From: Chlamydiota bacterium
GTDB lineage: Bacteria > Chlamydiota > Chlamydiia > Chlamydiales > SM23-39
Length of the DNA: 16,528 nucleotides
Reading direction: 5' to 3'
Assembly (NCBI GenBank): GCA_027449725.1
Contig: DAIDLB010000070.1
Span: 1 to 16,528, forward strand
This document shows, one piece after another, positions 8,601-15,430 of this stretch; position 1 is the first letter of the stretch; the number at the start of each line of letters is the position of its first letter. The translations under genes and the position numbers were made by a program. The notes beneath the pieces were generated by a model. It had not been told where the DNA came from. It ran no database searches and saw only the letters and a program-made list of their open reading frames with translations.

Positions 8601-8732
8601 TTCTTCGAAGAAGCCGGACGGCATGTGGTCTTCGAGCCAATGGAGGGCGATTTCAAAGCGCTCTGCTTCGGATTGCAGAGCGGCTTTTAGCTCATCGGGG
8701 GGGAGTTTGGGGTGTTCCGGGTTTTCCTGCAT
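5652..8732 (-). CDS. NAD-type large glutamate dehydrogenase
   Basis: A 1026-aa protein of the large (about 115 kDa) NAD-dependent glutamate dehydrogenase class, much longer than the 450-aa hexameric enzymes. It converts glutamate and NAD+ to 2-oxoglutarate, ammonium and NADH, which would feed amino-acid carbon into the TCA cycle. The first roughly 440 residues are a helical regulatory region without a recognised motif. The catalytic part shows GFNIRFKDLARGGVRTV (463-479), PEGGAKTAI (513-521, with the expected active-site Lys518), GPDENM (607-612) and the long insert KPGAGINHKEYGVTSFGV (639-656). The Rossmann segment is SGGPDGDVAGNE (681-692), followed by DIFVPGGGRPRTLN (801-814) and VEGANLYLTPEA (834-845). 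The start ATG is preceded by AAAGGGG about 3 nt upstream. It follows the 244-aa gene after 11 bp, so it is probably the last gene of that operon. No clear terminator was found between its stop and the hrcA promoter. Confidence 0.93.
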   Translation of the reverse strand: MQENPEHPKLPPDELKAALQSEAERFEIALHWLEDHMPSGFFEEIDPKSLTLIARTLLSFPLQDCYSEIRLRHMALVLCLQSPDADQRILKHFGNLAIRYYRTFVSNEPPPFFRGKSLLCIAVIVHSETLRSEEEKLPAVRIEEIQKLVLSRNPKISQEKFETLLSGLTPRFLRSMTNERLTTALDMFFRAETRDLCQYEMRRIEDWQAKESPSVQLVLAWKNVPKHLFLYRIAAMVHRHGLALQRTVAAYIQPYSTESTLILSLGLHGLDGKAAWEAADLDDFLRELCLLKSFETQDAIGEVFVLSRLLTGNEAHLVRSLIAATHQVLVYADPNLYSVENVEEGFCRHPDLTVQIAKAFQAKFHPKTNNLEAYLDQRGKLLALIDNLDTGQPVHDTRRKNILKTALNFLDHLLKTNFYRGNKNAFAFRLDPKYMDFTPYERKEKFPDLPYGIFFIRGMRYIGFNIRFKDLARGGVRTVITERFEQYLLERNSIFSEAYNLSYTQQKKNKDIPEGGAKTAILLEPFEVFAKEEEIYRQEMEDEGIVSSVIEEKLKAYRQSHKLAYLYASQRSFIENLVVLVNCDETGQLKPKHIVDYWKRPEYIYLGPDENMHNSMIEWIADYAVERGYRPGRSFMSSKPGAGINHKEYGVTSFGVNVCMEETLLCLGIDPKKDPFTIKISGGPDGDVAGNEILNLYKFYPKTAKLLALVDISGTIYDPAGLDLKEMAELFHKALPLRNFPPDKLSDGGFLLDLRTKREQTAYAQQTLCWKKRDGKLVEEWLSGNEMNHLYRNNVHQTKTDIFVPGGGRPRTLNESNYKSFLDETGKPTAKAIVEGANLYLTPEARRELEKLGVLILKDSTCNKGGVICSSFEVLASLCITAEEFIKEKQEFVKEVLAIIGRAALNESRLVLSTFQKRGGSTTELCDLVSARINLFKYQLLDYFETIALPTDPSHPLIRCLLLYCPPLLRKRYPERILAMPDIHKKAVIACFIAARLVYTRGLDWSPSVIDILSTLSSDPHILKEE

Positions 8733-8743
8733 ACCCCTTTCAT

Positions 8744-9478
8744 TTACAGAGCGGCCTCATTTTTTGGGAGGGATTTTTCAGTGAGTTCATGAAACGCCGT
8801 CGCGTATTGGAGCCCCATTTGCGGGTTCAGGGCGGTCAAGTGGGTTAGAGTGGGGCCGAATTTCGCTTCCAGCTCTTTGTAGATCGGGTGATCCGTCTCT
8901 TCCGGCGGCAGCGCTTTCAAGACAGCGAGCCAGCGGTCCAATGTCTCTGCATCCCGCCCCGCTTCATCCGCTTTGCCCATTTCCCGCATTGTCCCTTCAA
9001 TGACCTGTTCAAAAATAAAGGGGATCAGGAAGTTCCACCGGAAGGTCCGCCAGAGAATCGTATTTTGTTTCATTTTTGCCAGATGAGGCAGCACTTTGCC
9101 TGCGAAAGAGGCGACTTCCCAATGATCCGGAAGCTTGTCCACAGCGGGAAATCCTGCTATCCCGAGAAACGTTTCCAAACAGGGATTGGTTTCGAAGGCG
9201 ATTTTGGCCTTGATCGCCCCGACATTCTGCTCGGCGATCCTTTTGGCGTCTTGATCTGTGATCGAAGAGACTCCTTTGCCTGCATAGGAGACGGAGGCGT
9301 CGATGAGGTTATAGGCCATCGATCCGAGCATCCCTGAAAGGAGGACGACGGTATACGTTTCATCCGAGATGGCGCTTGTCAGATAAGCCGCTGTATTCAC
9401 TACATTGAAGGCATTGATCGCCGTAGAGACGGTGGAGCGGTTGCTGGCAAACCAGCTTTTGGCAATATCAAGAGTCAT
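8744..9478 (-). CDS. Hypothetical protein, 244 aa
   Basis: I do not recognise this family. Residues 17-61 are rich in Ala, Val, Leu, Thr and Ser (NVVNTAAYLTSAI, YTVVLLSGMLGSMAYNLI) and could form one or two weak membrane or amphipathic helices. Another hydrophobic stretch, NFLIPFIFEQVI, lies at 139-150. The rest is helical and charged, including an acidic segment at 160-190. There is a single Cys (C100) and no signal peptide cleavage site that I can see. It lies between the Cys-rich protein gene (12 bp upstream) and glutamate dehydrogenase (11 bp downstream) on the same strand, so co-transcription is likely. The Shine-Dalgarno before its ATG is weak. Membrane association is only a guess from the hydrophobic segments. 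Confidence 0.75.
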   Translation of the reverse strand: MTLDIAKSWFASNRSTVSTAINAFNVVNTAAYLTSAISDETYTVVLLSGMLGSMAYNLIDASVSYAGKGVSSITDQDAKRIAEQNVGAIKAKIAFETNPCLETFLGIAGFPAVDKLPDHWEVASFAGKVLPHLAKMKQNTILWRTFRWNFLIPFIFEQVIEGTMREMGKADEAGRDAETLDRWLAVLKALPPEETDHPIYKELEAKFGPTLTHLTALNPQMGLQYATAFHELTEKSLPKNEAAL

Positions 9479-9490
9479 AGGCTACGACAG

Positions 9491-10024
9491 TCATTTTATG
9501 GGAGGAGAACATTCGTCTGGCAAACACTGGCCCAAAAAGGGCGTTTCTTCAAATGGGTCCAGGAAGCAAGGCTCTTTCGAGCAGACGCCGTCCTTTTTCA
9601 GCCACTGGGTCGGCATGTCGAGTTCTCCTTCAGGGCAATTGAATACATTATTTTCCCCAAGCTCGCACTGGCGAACGAAGAAAAACCGATGGTCTTGGAT
9701 CATAAACGGCTCGTATATTTCCGCTCTGGCGTTGGAGCATTGGAACATACCGTCAGCATCCCGTGGGCAAGTCTCCAGTTTCAATACGCGGTTGCCCACA
9801 TCATCAACCGTTTTGACCACATGCATTGGTGCATCTTGCTCTGAGAAAAAGGCAACGGAGCTGCTAAACCAGCTGCGGCCATAGGTTACGAGCAACGCGC
9901 CGACTGCGACGCTAGCCGCAAGTGCCAGAGCAGTGAGGGCAGCATCGTATTTCTTATTTGCAGTGGTTTCACATTTAACCGGTATGTGCACGACGGCTTG
10001 TAGTACTGGTCGAATCCGAGTCAT
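9491..10024 (-). CDS. Cys-rich membrane-anchored protein with paired CX9C motifs
   Basis: A 177-aa protein. The frame opens further upstream (10126), but the ATG at 10024 has a perfect Shine-Dalgarno and the extra 34 residues look non-coding, so this start is chosen. A short basic N-terminus is followed by one membrane segment (about 28-49, AALTALALAASVAVGALLVT). The remaining 128 residues hold eight Cys in regular pairs: C86 and C96, C120 and C130 (both CX9C, with the shared pattern GxxxFxC or similar), then C148 and C153, C167 and C172 (both CX4C). An even number of spaced Cys after a single anchor suggests disulphide bonds in the periplasm, as in chlamydial Cys-rich envelope proteins, though it resembles none I know. 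It is the first gene of a likely operon with the 244-aa gene and glutamate dehydrogenase. Confidence 0.8.
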   Translation of the reverse strand: MTRIRPVLQAVVHIPVKCETTANKKYDAALTALALAASVAVGALLVTYGRSWFSSSVAFFSEQDAPMHVVKTVDDVGNRVLKLETCPRDADGMFQCSNARAEIYEPFMIQDHRFFFVRQCELGENNVFNCPEGELDMPTQWLKKDGVCSKEPCFLDPFEETPFLGQCLPDECSPPIK

Positions 10025-10030
10025 GTCCTT

Positions 10031-10036
10031 CTCCTT
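10031..10036 (-). promoter_or_regulatory. Ribosome binding site deciding the start of the Cys-rich gene
   Basis: AAGGAG on the minus strand lies 6 nt before the ATG at 10024. No comparable site precedes the upstream Met codon at 10126, so it fixes the shorter, 177-aa protein. Confidence 0.85.
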
Positions 10037-10051
10037 AAAAAAAGAGGGACG

Positions 10052-10081
10052 AGTATGCCTCAGCCTCAAGATTAAAATCAA
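10052..10081 (-). promoter_or_regulatory. Possible promoter of the Cys-rich/244-aa/glutamate dehydrogenase operon
   Basis: On the minus strand TTGATT (10076-10081) is followed after 18 bp by CATACT (10052-10057). The predicted RNA start lies near 10045, about 20 nt before the ATG at 10024. The -10 box is a moderate match only. The rest of the gap 10025-10204 holds the terminator described next and a small 6-bp hairpin at 10121-10135. Confidence 0.4.
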
Positions 10082-10136
10082 TTTAAGTGGGCAAGCCCCT
10101 TTAAAATCCCTTGTTTTTTGTTCCACTCTGTGGAAG

Positions 10137-10201
10137 AAAAAAACAGGGGGTTCTAAGGGGGCTCGACCCCTTAGCAGGGGGCAGGGGGGACGGAGTCCCC
10201 C
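10137..10201 (-). terminator. GC-rich double hairpin with T-run, terminator of the serS-to-ATPase operon
   Basis: Just after the ATPase stop codon (10205-10207) the minus strand forms two hairpins. The first pairs 10195-10201 with 10185-10191 (7 bp, all but two pairs G-C). The second pairs 10167-10174 with 10153-10160 (CTAAGGGG with CCCCTTAG, 6-nt loop). After AACCCCCTG come seven T (10137-10143). The T-run lies about 9 nt beyond the second stem, so termination efficiency is uncertain. The G/C blocks also look like a dispersed palindromic repeat. Confidence 0.55.
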
Positions 10202-10204
10202 AAT

Positions 10205-12142
10205 CTAGCGCAGGAGACGCAAGCTGTTGAGGCCGACGAGGACTGTGCCCCCTTCGTGCAAGACGACGGCGGCCCAGAGGGGGACGAGGCCGAGGAGCGC
10301 CGGCGTTGTTGCGAAGAGGATGACGATGAAGGCGAGGGTGAGATTTTGTTTGATGATCCGCCGCGTGAGGCTTGCCTTTGAAAAGAGCCAGCTGAGGAGG
10401 TGGAGGTCGTCGTTGAGGAGGATGACGTCGGAGGCGTCGACGGCGGTGGCCGATCCAATCCGCCCCATTGAGATGCCGACCGTGGCCCTTGCTAGAGCGG
10501 GTGCGTCGTTGATGCCGTCGCCGATCATCGCAAGTCCTCCGGTTTCGAGGAGTCTTGAAACTTCTCTGAGCTTGTCTTCTGGCCGGAGGTTGGCGAAGAT
10601 GGAGCCGATGTTGAGCTGGTTGCCCACAAAATTCGCGTTTTTTTCGTTGTCTCCGGTCAGCATTACGGGGGTGAGGTTGTTCGTCTGCCGCAGTTTTTCC
10701 ATCAGATTGGGGATTTCTTCCCGTACTTTGTCGGTGAAGCGGAAGAGGTAGAGCGTCTCTCCGATCCGAAGGGCGGAGAGGATCTGTCCCATCGAGCTCG
10801 CGGTTTTGGTCCGGATGGTCTCATCCGGGATGATATATTCTAGTAGGCCGATGGCTACCGGCGTGCCGTCGGCAAGCGTCCCTTCGAGGCCATAGCCGGG
10901 GATCGTTTTGAAGTTTCGGATCTCTACCAAGGGCGCACCTCTCTCATTGGCCAGGGCTACGATTGCCGTGGCGATCGGGTGGACGACCTGGCGCTCCAAT
11001 GAGGCGGCGATGCCGAGGGCTTCATGAGCGGAAATCGATGTGGGGCCGACCGGCTCTAGCGAGGTGCAGAGGAGCTCGCCCGTCGTCAGCGTCCCCGTCT
11101 TGTCGAAGGCGACGGTTTTGCAGGAGGCGAGGGCGTCGAGGGTTACGCCACCTTTGAGCAAAATCCCTTTTCTGGCGCAGGCGCTGATCGCGCTGAGATA
11201 GACCGTCGGGACGGCGATGATGAGCGCGCAGGGAGAGGCGGCGATAAGGAAGGCGAGCGCGCGGTAGATCGATCCTTCCGGCCCGCTGTAGCTCATAGAA
11301 AAGAGGAGGGGGAGGGCGGCTGCAAAGAGAAAGGTCAGGAGGATGATCGTCGTCGCGTAGGTCTTTCCAAAGCGGTCGAGCCACCGCTGCAGGCGCGGCT
11401 TGGCTTCTTGAGCTTGAAGGATCAGGTCGATGATTTTCGCGAGGGTCGAGTCGCCGGACGTTCGCGTTACTTCGAGGACAAGGGCTGCATCGAGGTTGCG
11501 CGCTCCCGCCGGAAGTTCGTCGCCCGGCTTTTTCGGGTCGGGGATGCTCTCGCCCGTCAGGTGGACGAGGTTGACCGATGAAGTGCCTTCTCGGACGATG
11601 CCGTCGAGCGGCGCGATCTCGCCGGCTTTGATGAGGAGCCTCTCGCCGACGGCGATTTCGCGCACCGACTTTTCATAGGTGCTTCCGTCTTCTCGGACAA
11701 TCGTGCCGAACTTCGGCGCGAGGTGGTTTAAGTTGTGGATCGCGCTGAGGGCTTTTTTCGAGACGGTCTCTTCCAGGGCGCCGCTGATCTCGAAGAGGAC
11801 GAGGAGGAGAGCTCCCTCCATGCCGCTGTCGATGAGAAGGGCCAAGAAGGCGGCGAGGGTCATGAGGACGTCGATATTGATCTGCAGCCCCTTCAAGTCG
11901 TCGAGAGCTTCGATGAGGGCCGGTACGCCGGAAAAGAAGAAGACGAAGGCGAGAAGGAGGTTGGAGAGGGGAGCGCTTGTAAATGAAAGAGAAAACGCTA
12001 GGGCAAGGAAAAGCGACGAGAGGCCTGCGCTCTTGAGTGGGAGATGGCGGGCCCAGCGCTTGGAGCTCCGTGTGAGAAACGGGCTGATGCTCTCTTCTTT
12101 GCCGGACGAGAAAAATTCATCGAAGAAATAGGGAGTTGTCAT
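10205..12142 (-). CDS. P1B-4-type heavy-metal transporting ATPase
   Basis: A 645-aa inner-membrane P-type ATPase that exports a transition metal at the cost of ATP. Motifs in order: LTGES (195-199, actuator), SPC (303-305, metal-binding membrane helix), DKTGT (347-351, phosphorylated Asp347), VVHPIA (386-391, the HP dipeptide of the nucleotide domain), TGDNE (496-500), GDGINDAP (541-548) and HEGGT (629-633) in the last helix. SPC plus HEGGT is the signature of subgroup P1B-4 (CoaT/CtpD-like; cobalt, iron or zinc), not the CPC of copper or classical zinc/cadmium pumps. There is no N-terminal HMA metal-binding domain. From memory, the C. trachomatis counterpart CT727 is annotated zntA; the motifs here argue against simply calling it a zinc pump. 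The start ATG overlaps the stop of the VIT-like gene (ATGA). It is the last gene of the operon. Confidence 0.95.
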   Translation of the reverse strand: MTTPYFFDEFFSSGKEESISPFLTRSSKRWARHLPLKSAGLSSLFLALAFSLSFTSAPLSNLLLAFVFFFSGVPALIEALDDLKGLQINIDVLMTLAAFLALLIDSGMEGALLLVLFEISGALEETVSKKALSAIHNLNHLAPKFGTIVREDGSTYEKSVREIAVGERLLIKAGEIAPLDGIVREGTSSVNLVHLTGESIPDPKKPGDELPAGARNLDAALVLEVTRTSGDSTLAKIIDLILQAQEAKPRLQRWLDRFGKTYATTIILLTFLFAAALPLLFSMSYSGPEGSIYRALAFLIAASPCALIIAVPTVYLSAISACARKGILLKGGVTLDALASCKTVAFDKTGTLTTGELLCTSLEPVGPTSISAHEALGIAASLERQVVHPIATAIVALANERGAPLVEIRNFKTIPGYGLEGTLADGTPVAIGLLEYIIPDETIRTKTASSMGQILSALRIGETLYLFRFTDKVREEIPNLMEKLRQTNNLTPVMLTGDNEKNANFVGNQLNIGSIFANLRPEDKLREVSRLLETGGLAMIGDGINDAPALARATVGISMGRIGSATAVDASDVILLNDDLHLLSWLFSKASLTRRIIKQNLTLAFIVILFATTPALLGLVPLWAAVVLHEGGTVLVGLNSLRLLR

Positions 12143-12867
12143 ATTAATTGTGAGAGCGATTCAGAGACGCCTACGGCGAGGAGGGCGCAGGCCAGATTCC
12201 AGACGACGGCCGGAGTGACCCGGTTTTTCTGCCGCCTGGCTGCAAAGCCGGCGGAGAAGGCGATGACGGTTCCCGCCATCGCAAAAACTCCAGCAGAAGG
12301 GAGTGTAAAGAGGGCAAGGGTTAAAACGGCTCCGCTTGCAAAGACGCCGATAAACGCCCCTGCCGCCTGCTTGAGCGGATGCTCTTCCGACTCAACTCGA
12401 AATCCGAGCTCTTCCTGCAGCATCACCTGCAAGAGACGGTTGTCGTCGGCCATCAGCACGTCGACAGCCTCGTCGAGAAGCCGCCCTGAAAATCCCTTTG
12501 CCTGGTAGAGGGCGCGGAGCTCCTCTTTTTCCTGCGGGCGGTGGTGCTCGATCTCCCATCTTTCTTCCTCGATGACGCGGTGCATCCGCTCGAGCCTTGA
12601 ATAGCCGAGGAGCGCGCTCCTTCCTGTCTTCCAGACGAGCCATCCGCATATGAAAAAGAGGATGGCGTAAGCGGGAAGCAGCGGACGGAGGAGGAGAAAG
12701 ATCAAAGCCGTCTCCTTGGCTGCGTCGGTAAGGGCGCTGAGATGGCCCGGCATTTCGGCGCCGTGGATCTCGTCCGTCGCAATTTGTCCTTTCATCCGCG
12801 CAGCGAGCACATGCTCCAGTGGCTGCTTTCCGTGGAAATGGGCGGGGTCTTTAGCTTTCTCTAGCAT
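12139..12867 (-). CDS. VIT1/CCC1-like metal transporter family protein (CT728 position)
   Basis: A 242-aa protein. The frame opens at 13044, but the upstream part lies inside the aminopeptidase gene and looks out of frame, so the ATG at 12867 (GAGG 9-12 nt upstream) is preferred. It has hydrophobic segments at about 53-80, 168-188, 190-210 and 219-236, giving four or five helices. Between helices 2 and 3 lies a charged cytosolic domain with E102, E105, E113, E116, then M149 and E153. This E-x2-E-x7-E-x2-E ... M-x3-E arrangement matches the metal-binding domain of plant VIT1 as I recall it. The family moves Fe2+ or Mn2+ by proton exchange. The first helix lacks the usual DGL motif, so it is a divergent member. 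It overlaps the upstream aminopeptidase by 17 nt and the ATPase by 4 nt. Its position matches CT728 of C. trachomatis (from memory). Confidence 0.7.
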   Translation of the reverse strand: MLEKAKDPAHFHGKQPLEHVLAARMKGQIATDEIHGAEMPGHLSALTDAAKETALIFLLLRPLLPAYAILFFICGWLVWKTGRSALLGYSRLERMHRVIEEERWEIEHHRPQEKEELRALYQAKGFSGRLLDEAVDVLMADDNRLLQVMLQEELGFRVESEEHPLKQAAGAFIGVFASGAVLTLALFTLPSAGVFAMAGTVIAFSAGFAARRQKNRVTPAVVWNLACALLAVGVSESLSQLI

Positions 12868-14095
12868 CGTGGAGAGCCTCTTTAAGCAGTTTGCAGAGCA
12901 GGATCTGGTCTTGAGTAGAGATCGTCTCGCGGATCGAGTGCATGGCGAGCATCCCGATCCCGATATCGACTGTAGAGACGCCGCAAGCCGCCGAGACGAT
13001 CGATCCGACCGTGCTGCCGGACGGTATATCGGATCTCGACGCAAACGTCTGCAGGGGGATGTCCTTTTTTCGGCAGAGCCGGATCAGGGGCGCTGCGCTC
13101 GTCGCCGTCGTCGCATAACGCATTTGTCCATTTGTTTTGAGGATGACGCCGTCGCCGAGCCAGGGGGCGTTTTTCGGGTCGAAGCGGTCGGCAAAATTTG
13201 GGTGGTAGCCATGCGCCGCGTCGGCCGAAATGCACCAGGTCCGACTCCGGAAGGAGAAGAGATCGTCGCCCGAGAGTCCCTCATGAAACGCGATCCGGTC
13301 CAGCGTCTGGCTTAAAAAAGACGACTCCGCGCCGAGATAGCTTCCCGAACCAACTTCTTCGTGATCGAAAAAGAGGGCGATCTGCAGTGCATCATCTTGC
13401 GCCTCCGAGGCCGTCATCCCGTACAGTGCGGCATAAGCGGAGGTGAGGTTGTCGAGCCTCGCCGATGCGATCATCTCTTTTTGCTGTCCGAGAAAGGCCG
13501 CCTGTTCGAGAGGGACCAGAAAGAGGTCGAAGGCAATAGGCTCCTCATTGAGGATTTGCGCCAGCCCAAGCGGTTTTTCCCTCGAGAGGGAGACGATCGG
13601 GCGCAAATGGTCTTGCCGGTTGATCTGCAGCCCTTTGTCTAAATTTCCCTTATCGAAATGGGGAGCGAGCGAGGGGATGATGAGGGGATGATCCTTTAAA
13701 AAAACCAGTTTGCTTTGACCCGCTTTGTCGACGACCCGCCCGGCGAGGCAAAGATCGCGGTCCAGCCAGGTGTGCAAGAGGGGAGATCCATACAGCTCGG
13801 TGAAGAATTGCGAGATCTGGCCGCTGCCCCCCGCATCGGCGATGGGTTTCAGCTTGAGGGAGGGGCTGTCGAGATGGGTCGCGAGTAAAACCGCCCGGCG
13901 CATCTTTTTTTTCGGCAGGCGGAAGGCCGCGACGGCCGAGCCGTCGCGGACAAGGTAGTATCCTTTTCCTTTTTCAAGCCGCCAGCCCTCTTCTTCGGAA
14001 AGGCGCGTGAATCCCGTCAGGCGGACGGCAATCTCGTTTGCGGCATGCCAAGAGGTAGGCGAGCGGTTGAGAAACGAAATAAAATCGTCAATCAT
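12851..14095 (-). CDS. M18-family aspartyl aminopeptidase
   Basis: A 414-aa protein of normal length for the M18 family. It is a zinc aminopeptidase expected to release N-terminal acidic residues from peptides in the cytosol. Visible signatures: ATHLDSP (72-78, ligand H74), SARLDNLTSAYA (211-222, bridging D215), DHEEVGS (244-250, E246 and E247), SADAAHGYHPN (290-300, ligand D292) and GMLAMHSIRE (381-390, ligand H386). All expected metal-binding and catalytic residues are present, so it should be active. Start: its ATG overlaps the serS stop as ATGA. Its 3' end overlaps the VIT-like gene by 17 nt. It is second in the serS operon; amino acids released from peptides and tRNA charging make a loose functional link (inference). 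Confidence 0.94.
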   Translation of the reverse strand: MIDDFISFLNRSPTSWHAANEIAVRLTGFTRLSEEEGWRLEKGKGYYLVRDGSAVAAFRLPKKKMRRAVLLATHLDSPSLKLKPIADAGGSGQISQFFTELYGSPLLHTWLDRDLCLAGRVVDKAGQSKLVFLKDHPLIIPSLAPHFDKGNLDKGLQINRQDHLRPIVSLSREKPLGLAQILNEEPIAFDLFLVPLEQAAFLGQQKEMIASARLDNLTSAYAALYGMTASEAQDDALQIALFFDHEEVGSGSYLGAESSFLSQTLDRIAFHEGLSGDDLFSFRSRTWCISADAAHGYHPNFADRFDPKNAPWLGDGVILKTNGQMRYATTATSAAPLIRLCRKKDIPLQTFASRSDIPSGSTVGSIVSAACGVSTVDIGIGMLAMHSIRETISTQDQILLCKLLKEALHDARES

Positions 14096-15366
14096 GTCAG
14101 GTGTGTGATTTCCTCTTCTAAATACCGCTGCAGCACTTTTGGCACAAGGACCGTACCATCGGCCTGCTGGTTATTTTCGAGCAAGGCGACCATGAGGCGC
14201 GAGGTAGCGACGCCCGAGCCGTTCAGCGTATGAACCAAACGAGGCTTATCGTTTTTCTTGCGGCATCGAACCTTCGATCTTCTCGCCTGAAAATCGGTGC
14301 AGTTCGAGACGGACGAAACCTCATAATAGCGGTTTTGGCCGGGCAGCCACACTTCGATGTCGATCGTTGTCGCAGCGGCGAAAGACATGTCCCCCGTCGT
14401 AAGGAGCATATTCCTGTAGTGCATGCCGAGCCCCTGGAGCACCTCTTCGGCGCTCGCCACCATCTCTTCGAACATCCGCGCGCTTTCTTCCGGCGTCGTG
14501 AAACAAAACAGCTCCACCTTGTTGAACTGGTGCGTCCGGATGAGACCCCGCTCCTGACTTCCAGCGGCGCCCGCCTCGCGTCGAAAGCAGGGGCTATAGG
14601 CGGTATACTTCAATGGCAAATCCTCTTCGTCGAAGATCTCGTCCTGATGCATCCCGTTGAGGGTCGCCTCTGATGTTGGGATCAAATAGAGGTGGTAGTC
14701 GTCATCGCGGATCTTGAAAAGTTGGCTTTCGAATTTCGGCAGGTGGGCAGAACCGAACATCGTCTCCGGTCGGGCGAGAAGGGGCGGCATGATCTGCATG
14801 AAGCCGTTTTTCCTATGCGTGTCGAGCATGTAGTTCAAAAGGGCCCATTCCAGCCTTGCGCCGAGGCCTCGATAAAGCGGCCAGCCCGAGCCGGAAACCT
14901 TCGCCGCACGGGGAAAATCAAACAGCTTCAGCTTCTCGTTCAACTCGACATGGTTTTTGAAGGGGAAGTCGAACTCACGCTTTTCTCCCCACGACTTGAT
15001 GCAGACGTTATCTTTTGGACTCGGCGATACGGGAATATCCTCCATCGGCAAGTTGGGCAGGCAGGCGAGGATCTCTTCGAGCTTCGCTTCCAGCGCCGCG
15101 ATCCGGTGGTCCATCTCTGAGATTGCATCGCCGATCGATCCCACCTCGGCCATCAGGGCGGTGGGATCGCCTCCCCTTTGTTTCATAGCGCCGATCTCTT
15201 TGGATGCGGCGTTTCTTTTGGCCTTCAGTTCTTCCGCCTCTGTTTTGAGGGTTCGGATCTCTTCGTCCAGCCTCAAGACCGGATCTACCGACGCCTCCGG
15301 GTCTTTCGTCTTCAGACGCCGTTCAATTTCCCGGGGGTCTTTGCGCAATTCTTTGATGTCGATCAT
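14092..15366 (-). CDS. serS: Seryl-tRNA synthetase
   Basis: A 424-aa cytosolic class II aminoacyl-tRNA synthetase that charges tRNA-Ser. Residues 30-105 form the long antiparallel coiled-coil arm that grips the tRNA long variable arm. The catalytic core shows PTSEATL (230-236, the TSE serine-binding motif), FRREAGAAGSQERGLIRTHQ (261-280, motif 2), VSSVSNCTDFQARR (350-363) and LNGSGVATSRLMVALLEN (381-398, motif 3, with Arg390). The length and all core motifs are those of the bacterial enzyme. It is the first gene of a four-gene operon, with ATGA overlap to the aminopeptidase. A good promoter lies upstream; the Shine-Dalgarno before the ATG is weak. Confidence 0.98.
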   Translation of the reverse strand: MIDIKELRKDPREIERRLKTKDPEASVDPVLRLDEEIRTLKTEAEELKAKRNAASKEIGAMKQRGGDPTALMAEVGSIGDAISEMDHRIAALEAKLEEILACLPNLPMEDIPVSPSPKDNVCIKSWGEKREFDFPFKNHVELNEKLKLFDFPRAAKVSGSGWPLYRGLGARLEWALLNYMLDTHRKNGFMQIMPPLLARPETMFGSAHLPKFESQLFKIRDDDYHLYLIPTSEATLNGMHQDEIFDEEDLPLKYTAYSPCFRREAGAAGSQERGLIRTHQFNKVELFCFTTPEESARMFEEMVASAEEVLQGLGMHYRNMLLTTGDMSFAAATTIDIEVWLPGQNRYYEVSSVSNCTDFQARRSKVRCRKKNDKPRLVHTLNGSGVATSRLMVALLENNQQADGTVLVPKVLQRYLEEEITHLT

Positions 15367-15390
15367 ATAAGCACCATCTTAAACCAAAAA

Positions 15391-15419
15391 AATATAGAGA
15401 CAAAGGCAAGAAAAGTCAA
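15391..15419 (-). promoter_or_regulatory. serS operon promoter
   Basis: On the minus strand TTGACT (15414-15419) is followed after exactly 17 bp by TATATT (15391-15396). The predicted RNA start near 15384 gives a leader of about 18 nt. No T-box-like leader is possible in that length. Confidence 0.75.
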
Positions 15420-15430
15420 CGAGGCTGTTG

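Noticed and set aside
10025..10126. Longer 211-aa form of the Cys-rich protein
   Set aside because: A strong Shine-Dalgarno precedes the ATG at 10024, the candidate promoter lies inside the extra part, and the extra residues look like translated non-coding DNA.
10121..10135. Hairpin TTCCAC-TCT-GTGGAA as a terminator
   Set aside because: The stem is only 6 bp; the A-run next to it would be a T-run only for minus-strand RNA arriving from the ATPase, where it precedes rather than follows this stem.
12868..13044. Longer 301-aa form of the VIT-like protein
   Set aside because: The extra 59 residues are Ser/Arg-rich, lie inside the aminopeptidase coding region and show no family pattern; the ATG at 12867 is preferred.
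15367..15390. Riboswitch or T-box leader for serS
   Set aside because: The predicted leader is under 20 nt and has no room for such structures.
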